A stretch of DNA of 64,000 nucleotides, taken from Sambucus nigra. Lineage: Eukaryota; Streptophyta; Magnoliopsida; Dipsacales; Adoxaceae. A model generated the notes under the pieces. The model worked only from the letters and a program-made list of their open reading frames with translations. It was not told where the DNA came from and made no database searches. A program made the position numbers and the translations under genes. Location of the stretch: the NCBI GenBank assembly GCA_949130495.1, contig OX422214.1, positions 254,080,187 through 254,144,186 of the forward strand, written 5' to 3'. This document shows positions 48,946 through 60,296 of this stretch, piece after piece (the first letter of the stretch is position 1; each line of letters begins with the position of its first letter).

Positions 48946-51458
48946 GCAAGTGTTTAACTTGCTTTATGATTTAGTGTGTTTATTTCTCATATTATAGTTG
49001 GTGTAAAACTATAAAGATTTTTGGGTTGAAATTTGCGTAAATCAAATGATTTTTTTGAAAGATTAAACGGATAAAACTCGGTTCATGCTCAATTTGAGAA
49101 ACTTAAGAATTAATTGAAATTAATGGTTGGTTATGAGTTCTAGGATGATTTAACCCTTTTTATGTGTGTATTTATGGTTGTTTGAGGTTGGATGATGATG
49201 AGAGAGGAGATAAAAAGCTTGGAGGTGCTTTAATGGAGGTTCGGATTTTTGGATAAGAAGGTGAATAGTGACCAACGTCACTTCTGAACTATTTCGGCTA
49301 GGAAGAGAACCGATTCGGCTCTTCATCAAAACATAAAAGTTGTAGATCTTTTCGATACGATCGTGTGGGTGCTGACCGGGTATTTTTCTAATTTTTTTTA
49401 TTTGATATGATTTTTCTAAGAAAGCAGTTCCGAGGTTGAAATCATTAACTCGGAAATCAAACCGAAAATTGGAAAAATAAAGGCTAGAATTGTTTGAAGA
49501 TAACTATTTGGGATTCCTAAAAATAGTCTGGGGACTTCTAAATACTTTTTTTTGAGTAAGTAGTGTACCTTGGGTTAGTTGAAAGTAAAATCCAAGAGTT
49601 ACCCAAATAGGGGTGTTCGTGAGGAGTAATACTTAAAGAGGTATTTAGGTGGGTAATTTTATACAAGTAATTGTGCGCGTAGAAAAGGTAGTTATATACT
49701 GATCTTGGTTAAGTAAAATCCTACGAGGTGACAAGGATGAAATTTTGAATACGTACTACATATGAGAAATTTCCCTAAGCGTCTATGGACGACGATTATT
49801 ATAAGTGAGGAGATACCTAAGGAATTAAGATAAGTTGTTCGTATGCTATTTAATTCTTATAAATTGGTACATTCGGGAATTACTTGTACAAATCTTTATG
49901 AAGTGATTAATGAGTGATTTGAATATTAAAGAAGAGAGTACGTATTGGGGTAGTATTTTAAGTGTAAGAATGTTTATATTATCAAGAAAGGGAACACTTG
50001 AGGTTACTGGCTATTGCTATAGAGTTTGGAAATTATAGCCATAATATATTGAGAAGTGATTTAGATTGTATAGAAGATGTCGTTAAATTATATATAATAT
50101 AAGATAATAAATATAACGATGTTATTGGTAGTATCATCATGCGGGGAGAAAAACTTGGAAATAATATATTGAGGATTGGTTATATTCGATAAATGCGTAG
50201 GATATTCGAGATATAAATATACTACGTATGGAATTTATTATATGGGCTATGCGTATGCCCTGATATTAATATGTATATGGTTTAAATAAATACCTATGGG
50301 GAATTATGTATTGGAAAGATAAATACCTATCGTTATCATATGGTTGTGTAAATACCTCATTGATGTTATATTTATATAGGTGGAATGTGTGCCTTTATTA
50401 TTGTTTATTATGTGTATGACATACCTACCATACTTGCTATCACGGGAGGATGACTTTTGAAAGAGGACAATCTTATCTTGTGTGGGGATTTAGATTTGGT
50501 ACCTCAAGAACATAGGACTGTGAAGGGCTTATTTGTGAGTAGATAAGTCTACTGACTATGGGAGCGTAAGTATGTGCGTGACCTATTGACATGTGAACTA
50601 TGTTCGCCTCCAATATGTGTTATTTGTATCGATACAGTTCCTGAGTGATTCGAGACGCGTGATCCTTGTGTATGAGATGTACTTGGATTTGATAGCAGAG
50701 TATGTGTGCACCGCAACTTAGCCTGGGGGTGCTATATATGTGTATATGTATTGAGAATGGGATATATGAATACTTGAGATGTTTCACCGTTGTTTAGTAG
50801 ATAAAAAACGACTAAGCCACCTATATTATAACTCGGTGGATTAATTAATATACTTATGGTATATAGTATATTGTTTATATATGAGATGAGATGTCATATA
50901 ACGTAACCTTATATAAAAGGGAAAATAATGAATAAAGTAATATACTCCTTCTGGTAAATTTATATCCGGACTTATATGATTATGAGTCCTTGGTTCTAAT
51001 GAAAACTAAATATATATACGGATTAGTATAAGATGTTGTATGTATTGAGGGCCTAATGTATCCCAATGATCGATATTGTCATGTAGTAGTGTATCGGGGG
51101 GGTTCCTTGTTTGGATTTAGCTTCACGAGACACCCCACGCACAAACGTAACATAATGTTGGGAATGAGGAGAAGTTTAGTCCTTTGTACTCGGATAAATA
51201 AGGATTATTAGAATATGGAAAATGCATTAGTTAGGCAGGGTAGCTTAACTAGGTTATTTAAAAGATATGCGATAGTTATGCACTATTAGAAGAGGGGTGA
51301 GATGTATCTCATGAGAGTGAGGTACTAATTTAAATATGAGAAATATCATAAAAATATTGATTTTATTAACTTGCTAAAATGTTTTCAAAACTCGGGCTCT
51401 GACCCGTTTCTCTCTTTTTCCCCTCTCTTACTTTATCTATATATATATATATATATAG
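48946..51458 (+). other. Putative GC-AG intron in the element C LTR
   Basis: Donor GAG|GCAAGT, length 2513, acceptor preceded by a long pyrimidine run (tttctctctttttcccctctctta) and a TA stretch. Branch-like CTGAC has its A at 51402, 56 nt upstream. The purine-rich leader upstream of the donor resembles an exonic splicing enhancer. Inferred from sequence only. Confidence 0.5.
51067..51163 (+). repeat. Folded module copy, LTR C
   Basis: TAGTGTATCGGGGGGG...TTCCTTGTTTGGA...GAGACACCCCACGC. The outer GGGG/CCCC stem is kept, but the inner hairpin (TTTAGC/ACGAGA) has two mismatches. The trailing hairpin AACGT...ATGTT can form. Confidence 0.7.
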
Positions 51459-51908
51459 GTGTCCAGACACAGGGATGCCTGGATGATGTTTCCTTTGAGT
51501 CAGACGTTTACTGCAGCAGCTGTGGATGAAAGCAAGATTATTGTAGATGCTTCTATCATTGAGATCTAGATAAGCGGTATTGTAGGCATATTCGGGATGA
51601 TGGCCCAACTGTACTCATTTATTCTTCTACCGCCTTTTTGTCCGGCATTCGATTTGGTTGTATTATTTTGTACCGAGTGATAGGTTACTTCATTTCATTT
51701 AAGTTATTGCATACAACTGTTGTAATTATTTTATTTGAATGGTTTGGTTAAAAAGGTTAGTTAATTTAAAATTTGACGCCGGCCTAATAGGATATTAGTA
51801 ATTAAATTGGTTTTCGACAGTGATGCTAAGAATGAACCATATGAGACTTCTGTTTTAATTTGATATAGGAGTTATCACCCAATATTTTATTAGGCGGGTT
51901 GTTACATG

Positions 51909-51928
51909 TGGTATCAGAGCATCAGGTT
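51909..51928 (+). other. Primer binding site of element C (tRNA-iMet)
   Basis: TGGTATCAGAGCATCAGGTT, identical over its first 12 bases to the standard plant initiator-Met primer site, two bases after the LTR. Confidence 0.9.
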
Positions 51929-52555
51929 CTAGTGTCCTTTAGGAATCCGTGCGGACGTACTATGCTTTCAGCGTTGCTTTTGATTTGACATAGAACCTTA
52001 TGATTAGGATTATTGATATACTCCTGTGAGTTTTCGTTCTCCTGCTAATGTGTAAAATTATTGTAAATCTTTTGCGCGCTCGTTCGGGATTCGTGTGCAG
52101 ATCGACGAAGGGCGACCATTGAAGTCCAGGGAGAGGGCAACAGGAGGTGGGACTTAGTTAAAGCTATAAGTTGATATTGGAAATGAGGACCGTGGTGAAT
52201 GTCACTTTCCTTGTGGCATGGTCATGAATTGCTGCAACGTCTACTAACGTATAATATTTATAATTATCAAGTACTGCTATAGTAGAGAATGGTTCTAAAC
52301 TTGAATTACCCAGTGAGATTTAATTGGAAAAAGTTTGAAAGGTCTTTGATAAGGTTTGTACGTTGAAGTTGAGCTAGGCAGAAGTAGTGTAGTTTCATCC
52401 AAAGGAAGTAGAAGGCTCGAAAGCTCTTGTTTAGCGCTGGGTATGGAAATACCCATATGTGAAAATTGGAGGAAATTTTTTTCACTCGTGAGAGCAATGT
52501 TGAAATGGTGGGGACGATAGTCACCATATTTGGGGGAGCATGACGTATTTCTCAT

Positions 52556-53630
52556 AAATTAATCTTACAGATGGATTTTTCCCTTAATAAGAATGTGAAA
52601 TTTGGTTAATTAGATGTTAATCACGAAATAAAAAAAGTGAGTTTTTATATATGAATAATGTTGGGTTTATGTTAATATAACTCATGGGAAAATTTAAGGA
52701 TTTGCTGGATTTTCTTGAAGAATTGGTAGGATTTAATCCCTAAACTATGCTAAGAAGTGTTCTAGGGGGACTTAGAGTAGTTTGGAAACCTATTACTTGG
52801 GTTGGAATGAGTTTAGGTTGAATTTGAAGAGGAGAAAAAAATTTGGAAAAATGAACCTTGAAGATGAAGTTTGCAACTGCAGAATTTTCGTTAGAAGTCC
52901 AGCCCAGGTAACGAGACTTCTAACGAGGTTCCAGTGGCACTTCTAAAGAGTTGGTAGTTCGTTCGAAGCAATTCGTTCGAACGACACTCGTTCGAACGAC
53001 CTCGTTCGACCGAGATTCCCTGGGTCTTCTAACGATATTCCAGAATGACACTTAAGGCCAGATTTTTGTTTCGAACTTCTCATAGGCTTATTTAAATGTG
53101 TAGTCTGTCCTAAATTAAACTTGTGAGAATTGGTGATTTTAAGGATTCTTATAAGAAAAAGGACCCTTGGGACTCGAATAAGAATCTCAGATATAAATGG
53201 GATGCAAACAAATTGTAATAAGCTTAATATTTATTTATACTATTGGGAATTAAATCAAATTTTATATTCAGGAAATACGGGCTAGTGTTATGAGAGATAT
53301 ACGCACGATTATCTGGATTATATTTATTAACATATATGTGTGTGATTGGTATACTTATATGATTTGATTTTTACCGAGTCGGTGTGATGGTCTGACCACT
53401 AGTACCCAGGATGATGTGTAATTAATTCCCTGGAAGATGATAGCATTGAGAGACTGCATCCATTGAGTTATAGAGCTGAGGGATGGTTATTATACTTATT
53501 TCATGTATGATATATAAGTATAGATATACTTGATATGTATAGTATATTTTATATATATTTATATGAGATGTGAAATATATATATACGGACATAATAAAGA
53601 ATGGAATGCGAGATAAATTCTAGATGAGCT
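52556..53630 (+). mobile_element. LTR-derived fragment inside the element C internal region
   Basis: Carries landmarks normally found in the LTR intron: tgcagaatt before a palindrome cluster, then aaggaccctTGGG, and CATCCATTGAGTTAT...GGATGGTTATTATAC, matching LTR A at about 2938-2980. No LTR ends are present, so it is a fragment; the exact borders are approximate. Confidence 0.55.
52957..53014. repeat. TCGTTCGAACGA palindrome cluster
   Basis: Four units of TTCGTTCGAA(g/c)(g/c) or CTCGTTCGA(A/C)CGA start near 52957, 52972, 52987 and 53002, spaced about 15 bp. One related unit is in LTR A at 31230-31241. Confidence 0.8.
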
Positions 53631-55226
53631 CGCCTTTAGTATATGGTTAGGTGGAACTTTGATATGTAGATGTTTCCTTGCCATAATTTTTGGTGCAAGA
53701 GGACCTTATCGGTATAATTTAAAGTATGCATCATTTAATGTTGAGATGTGGATTTAGCTCATTGTTAGTAGCTCTAAGGACTTAGTGTTAATGCAACAGG
53801 CATTATAAAATGCAAGGATGTTGGTTTTGACGATAAGTCACCTAGTGCAGAGGAAACACTATAGAGTGAGAGCCATTTGATGACTGTATAATTATATAGA
53901 GATATAAGTGCTACGGAGAAGCACTGAAATTGTTCTCTCACCACAAGTATGTGGATGAGGTATGGGAAAGGAAATCGATTTGAGAATTATAGCCAGGATT
54001 TGAATAGAAGGCAAATTGAGAGGAAATACGTTTTGGGTGTGATGTGAGAGTAGGTTCCCTAATTAGTTGGACTTTCCATTTGGACAAGATGGAAGGATTT
54101 TGTGGTAAAAGTATATTAGTAGGTTAACGAATAGGATTTAGAACATCCCGTTGGTGTCCCTTAGACCGTTATATCTCGATGACCAACAAAGCGAGGGAGT
54201 AGTGTATCGGGAAGGTTCCTTGTTTGGATTTCTCTTTGCGAGACGTCCCACGCACGAAACTGAGCAAATGTTGGAAGTCGAGAGAGGTATTGGGCACTAG
54301 GGATATAGTTAGAATAGTACTCATATTACGTGTGTTAGAAACACCTTAATCTTAGGACTACCACGAAGTAAGGGCAATAAGACTATCAACACTAATATAG
54401 GAAGACTATGGTGAGTTAACCACAAGAAGATCGATGGGATAATCTTGATAAGGATCGAATTTCCAGGTTTCGGGAGAATTAAATTTCAAAATTATTCAGG
54501 TTAAGGGTACCCAGGTGTTAGTATCAGGTAGACGAAATGAGGCCCATTATTTAGAAATAGTGTTACGTATCAGACGTTTATAATAGTTGTGCGAATATGC
54601 ACAAGTTAAAATGTGTATGGGAACCTTGGTAAGTTGATTTTATATACCACCCGAAATAGAAGGGACGTAGTATATAAAGTTAGAGATTATGCTATAGGGC
54701 AGTTATAAATGGATTTGAAATGGATTGGATGGAACGTCGTAGGTAGTACACAATAATCCAATTATATTTGTGTAATACGATTTGGCACACTTAGGATAAG
54801 TGACAAGACTGACGGGAATAGCCGAGCGCTAATGTAGTGTCCTTTTTTTAGGGAAATTAGATGTCCTGATGTAAATGATCAAATAATTGGAGTAACGGAT
54901 CTCCGATGGGACCAATAAGTTCTAGCAACGACCATAGGCTCGTTTTCTTTATATGCACTTAAAGAAGCACTAGGTACAATATGATGTTAGAGTAAACCTT
55001 ACGACCGAGGTAGCGTTGTAACATATAGAGATTTAGTTAAGATTGTGATTAGGATAGTGCGTTAGAGCATACGCCTTGCGATTGGTGGACTATGGTAAGA
55101 GACCATTGTATTAGGCTATATCTAAATTTGGTTAAGCTAGGACATAGTGTAGATAGCGATCCTAGAGTAGTGGTGTAGGCTATACTTAAATTTTGAGGAC
55201 GTAATTATGTTGTAAGGGGGGAAGTA

Positions 55227-55249
55227 TGTAATACCCCGTACTTTTAAAG
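55227..55249 (+). mobile_element. Element C 3' LTR stub
   Basis: TGTAATACCCCGTACTTTTAAAG matches the start of the C LTR at 48296 for 23 bp, then is interrupted by the family D LTR at 55250. The expected TSD TAAAG would recur beyond the window. Confidence 0.8.
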
Positions 55250-57239
55250 TGTAACAACCCTCGATTCTGGGAGGCTCATTTTATACTAATTTTACCGCAT
55301 AAGGTGATTATATGAAATGTGGGAACTGGATTAAATATTAATTGAATGAGATAGAAGTTAATATTTACTGGGATGTTGTATATTTACCGATTATGTAGGT
55401 AAATATCTTCATGTGGTATGATTTATAGTGTTATGTATTTTAAATGGCATTTTGGTTTAAATGATATTGGAACTTAAAATAATTTATAAAATTTTCGGAT
55501 GCCAGTTTAGAGGGTGTAGTTAGTCCCGGATGGTGCGAGACAGTCAAAATAGGTGCCATATCGTATTTTTGGGGTTCCGGGCACTTTTGACAGGTTTTAA
55601 CTTAAATGTGTATTCGGGAGTCATATTAATGTGGTATTAACAACTTAAGTTGGGAGACTTATGTTAAGCCCCGATTTTAGCCTTCTAAATTCCCTTAATT
55701 TCCTATTTTGTGTCTTAAACATAGAGAGAAAAGAGAGAGGAAGAAAGCTTGGGAGAAAAGAGGAGAAAGAAGAGAAAAATGAAGATTGAAGATGGATTAT
55801 TGCTACTACTCAAAGAAATCTGATATTTCTACATCAAGGCAAGTTTTCTACTTGCTAATATGTGATTTAAGATGAATAATTTGTATGATATTTATGTATA
55901 TTCATTTGGAGATCAAAAATGGAATTTTTAGGAATTAAACCCTAATCTTAGTTTTAATGATAAAATTGTGAAATAATAATGGTTATAAATCGTGTAGGAT
56001 AAATTTTGGGTAGATAAATGCTGTTGGTTGTGGGTAAAATGGAAGAGATTTGAGGTTTGGGAGAATTAGGGTTCATAACCCTTAAGGCAAGATTAGGCAA
56101 ATCTGCAGAACCGAATCGATTCGGCCTGGCCAAATCGATTCGCCTTGAGGCAGTTTCCAAGTCTGGGTCGACCGAGTCGATTCGGATGGTCCGAATCGAT
56201 TCAGCAATTATGCAGAAGTTAGGATTTCCTGACCGAATCGATTCGGATGGTCCAAATCGATTCTCTTTCTTGAATCCAAATCGATTCGGCTAGGCCGAAT
56301 CGTTTCGGAAGCCCTGCATTTTTAAGTGATTTTCTTACTTAGTTCCAATTCATTTTTCTTTAAGTCTAGGGCCTAGGAACCTTATTTAATGAAGTAAACT
56401 AAGTGTCCTAGAGTTTTAATTGAGTTAGTTACTTCCCCTACACTAGGAATGGGTAATGTGGGGCCTTTTCCGTGGTTATGCCTATTGATGTTAGGGCATT
56501 ATTTTCTTCTGGTCCATTTTTATAAAACTAAGAGTTATAGTATTATGTTTGGGAGACTTTAGGAGCTCATTCGAGCTATATTAGTCCTGATGGTTTATAA
56601 TAACACCATAAGAGTGTGTTGGGAGAATAAATTGAAAGTTCATTCACTCCTTTGAGGTTACAGTAACGATATAATTTATCGTATGGCTCCGGATAATAAG
56701 TTATATTATTTACAAAAAGTAAATGGTAATGGTTTCGAATAAAATGAAACATATACGTGGACATGAAATGAAATGGAAATGGTAATGATGATGGTAAATG
56801 ACAATTTACTTAATCGTGAATATGGTAAATGCTAATTTACTTGATACACACCTCTCTAAATGACATCATAAGGGAAGTTTGTGCACTTGATGATGCCCCC
56901 TGGTTAATGAATGCAGGGTGGATATAGTCCATAGGCCATATGAGCGATATGTTATGTTTTCTGCGCTGGTGAGGAGATTCCGGGTGTGGTCTTGACTCTC
57001 CCGCAGGCATATGGCCGCTTCCCGACGTATTTCGTTATAGGTGCCCAGGTTGTCTTATATAGATAGGCCCTGGAAGATAATGGTCATTTAGGGGCGCGTC
57101 CAGTGGGAAAACTCAGAGAGGCGGTCTTAGAAACGTTATATGTATATAAATATAACTATTCATAATCAAGTGGGACTTGATGTATGAGATATGCCATAGA
57201 GAGCATGATGAAGTGTCATAAAGAGCACAATGAAATGAC
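55250..57239 (+). mobile_element. Family D LTR, left part, interrupted by element E
   Basis: Starts TGTAACAACCCTCG. Collinear with the minus-strand solo LTR at 22799-26465, including the donor-like AAG|GCAAGT (55839), the palindrome array and the GTGGTCTTGACT...CCCGCAGG block at 56998-57010. Cut at 57239; the remainder lies beyond the window. Confidence 0.85.
56111..56308. repeat. Palindrome array CCGAATCGATTCGG x8 (D LTR)
   Basis: Copies start at 56111, 56130, 56172, 56191, 56233, 56252, 56276 and 56295, with steps of 19, 42, 19, 42, 19, 24 and 19 bp. Three copies read CCAAATCGATT, consistent with CG to CA decay of methylated CpG. Confidence 0.95.
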
Positions 57240-58003
57240 TGTAACACCCCATGATTTTGGAGATTAGGAAATTAAATTTTGGGAAAATAAAATTTAATTA
57301 AATTGGAGAATTTCAAAATTTGGGAACTTAGGCCCAAAAATAGAGAATATTTCAAAGTATTCCGGATGATATTTTTGAAGGTAACATCGATCCCGGAAGG
57401 GTCGAGATAGTCAAAATGACTGTCATAGGGTCTTATTTCGGCTCTGGAATGTTTTTAAGTTATTTTGACTTGAATTGGAGTAAACGAGTCATTTAAAGTG
57501 TGTATTAACATTTAAAAAACTAGGTTTATTGTTTTAAAGGATTTAAGGCTTACGGATCAAGCCTTTCTCATTTAGAGAAAGAGAGAAAAAGCCCTAGAGG
57601 GAGAAAGAAGAAAGAAAGAAGAAGAAAAGAGGAGAGAGAGAGAGGAAGAAAGCTTGGGGATTTTCGGCCCAAACGCGACATCGAGGACGATCCAACCTCT
57701 ACAAATCTGAGGCAAGTGTTTAATCTTGCTAAATAGCTATTTGTGTATTTCATTTCATAATTTGTGGGATTAAGAAATGGATTTTTGGGTATAAATATCA
57801 AAACCTAGATTTTTAGGTTTAAATCTTGAAATGAATGTTTAAATATGGATTTAATGGAATAGAAATGGTTGGTATCAACTTTAGGTTGATTTATTGGGTT
57901 AGAATGATGTTGTGATAAAGATTTGGGGGTTAGAATGGAAAATTTAGGATTTAGAATTCGTGGGTTTTGATGAAGAAGAAGAGCCCTTTCAAAATTTACA
58001 GGC

Positions 58004-58205
58004 CCGAATCGATTCGCCCCCTTAAGCGAATCGATTCGGTATAGGGAAATTGGCAGGTCTGCATTGACCGAATCGATTCGGACCCAAGCTGAATCGATCC
58101 GGCCTATGGCAGAAGCCCAGGTCTTTGGACCTGAATCGATTCGCCTTGGAGGCCGAATCGATTCGCTAGGCCAAATCGATTCGGAATAGGGCCGAATCGA
58201 TTCGA
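58004..58205. repeat. Palindrome array CCGAATCGATTCGG x8 (E 5' LTR)
   Basis: Copies start at 58004, 58026, 58068, 58089, 58131, 58153, 58171 and 58192, with steps of 22, 42, 21, 42, 22, 18 and 21 bp. The same number and register are found in the E 3' LTR. Confidence 0.95.
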
Positions 58206-59809
58206 AAACAGGGCATTTTGAGGTGTTTTCTCCTTAATGATTCCAAACCCTTCTTGGTTGAGTTTATTGATTTGGGGGCCTTCTCTTATGATGTAAGAGA
58301 TATGTTCTTGGAGACCTTTAAGTAGTTTCTCACATATTAGGATTTTGGGGACTCCTTAGGGTATTTGGGAGAAATATATCCACGTATGGATTTTTGTTGT
58401 GTATAGAAATTGTGGGGGATACCTCGTTAAGGTTGAGAATCCTAATTATATATCCAAAGTAATTATAGACACGATAGGAGGTTTAGAACTCCTAGAGAGA
58501 GAGTTACGAAGGTGTGTTAGGAAATTATAGTCCGATAGGCATATTGAATCCTTGTAGCGATAGGATTCTATTAAGTTATAATTGAGGATTAATGAGAAAG
58601 AGGAGTCACGAACCCTTAGATATGTTTAAATTAAGGAACAATTGGTAATGCGATAGGAGTAAGGGTTCATAAGAACAATTGAACCTTAGGCAAGATTTGG
58701 TAATGATTGGATTGTACTATCAACTAGAATACGAGGGAGCGGTAGCATAAATTCTAGTTAGGATAGTTTACATGTAATTATGGGGATATGACCATTGAGA
58801 TCCCAATACTTGAAACGAGGTTAGAATAAATTGAGGTTTTAGACTATTAAGTCGTGTGTGTGCCTATGGTTAAATAGTACTAAAGGAAACTATGTACTTT
58901 TGATTATGGAAGAAATGTGTAGTGATGGATTCCTACACAAACTCATGGGTGATAACCCTAATGTGGAATGTATATGTATAGATATATACATATGGTTTTG
59001 GGCGACTATTCATCATAGGAAAAATGATTGAATATGTTTCAAGCGAGGGATTGTATTCGCATATCGAGGTAAATTTAATGGAAATTGTGGTGATGGCTTG
59101 TATATTGAGGATTATGTATACTTATAGCCGGGTATATATATATATCTTATACATATGAACGAGAATTAGTTTATATATATAGATATAAGGATATGTGAAC
59201 GTGTGTTGATATATATATCTGTATGTATATGAATATATGGATATATTTATATTAAGGATATACATGGTATGGATATTTAAACCTTATATGATGGTTTAAT
59301 ATTTGATCATATGATTGGATCATATGGATGTATATATATTGTGCATGTGAATGATATATATACTTATTTGGTTAAGCATACCCCGCTCATGCTATCATTG
59401 GGAAGTTGCGCGCGTAGAGGGTGAGCATCCTGGCTAGAAAAGCAGGGTGTGGATATTCCCCAGGTCATAGTTGTCCCGTGTGTTATTATGTGATTTACAT
59501 TTTTATTTTTGGGATGAGACGTGGTGGGTATGTTTCGTCTCATTGCCGGTTTGGAGCTATGATCGCTTCTCGGGACGTCGTGTGCGTGATTTTACCACGA
59601 GATGGGTGTCGTTTAGTCCCACCATGGTGGCCCCAGTATTGCAACGAGAGCCGGGCACTGGGAAGATGATAGCATTGATGCAGTTTTATCGGCGCTATAT
59701 ATAGCCGGGTATTATATGTGCGTGGCCATTGTACATCATATGTGGTATGTACACTTGGTCTTGGATATGGATGATGGCATGTATATATATATGGTGAGAA
59801 TAAAATACC

Positions 59810-59840
<31 letters not shown>

Positions 59841-60055
59841 CCTAGATGAAAGGATATGGTATTTCTATGGGGTACATCTTGGATGATTATGGTGTACCAA
59901 ATTATTTGGGGGTTGATGTATCGCATTTAAGGAATACTTCGGTTACATCATCCCAAGGGTATTATTGGGGGTTTTTAGTTGTTTTCAAATTGTAGTTTAA
60001 AATTTTAGGAGTAATGGTAGTATTAAATTGTATATTAAGTATTATGGATATCTAG

Positions 60056-60296
60056 GATCGACATTGTCAAGGAGTAGTGTAACGGGGTGGTTCCTTGTTT
60101 GGATTTCTCTTTGCGAGACTCCCCACACATGAAATGTAGTACATTGTTGAGAGTAGAGAGAAGTTCTGTCGATATTTATGTGTGGCATAATGGATCTCCA
60201 GGATCGACGTTGACATGGAGTAGTGTAACGGGGTGGTTCCTTGTTTGGATTTCGGTTTGCGAGACACCCCACGCACGAAACGCAGCGCAGCGTTGA
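60056..60296 (+). repeat. Two tandem folded-module copies, LTR E
   Basis: Copies at 60056-60150 and 60200-60296. The second has a perfect 6-bp outer stem, GGGGTG/CACCCC, and a trailing hairpin AACGC/GCGTT; the first has AATGT/ACATT at that place. Frames crossing them (minus strand) are open by chance and duplicated for the same reason. Confidence 0.78.

Larger units (their letters stand above)
48296..51906 (+). mobile_element. Element C LTR (3611 bp)
   Basis: TGTGATACTTCG ... GGGTTGTTACA, followed after two bases by a perfect tRNA-iMet primer site. Contains the U3 box (about 48638-48672), GA-rich leader (48825-48890), CGAG|GCAAGT (donor 48946), an ACCGATTCGGCT half-palindrome at 49299, the folded module (51067-51163), GGGCTCTGACCCGT (51394) and the acceptor TATATAG|GTGTCC. 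Confidence 0.9.
51907..55226 (+). mobile_element. Element C internal region (3.3 kb, no intact gene)
   Basis: Primer site at the left, polypurine tract GTAAGGGGGGAAGTA at the right, and no recognisable gag-pol. The middle (about 52556-53630) is LTR-like rather than gag-pol-like, and a folded-module copy is at 54178-54274 (outer stem GGGA/TCCC). It must depend on proteins supplied in trans. Confidence 0.8.
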
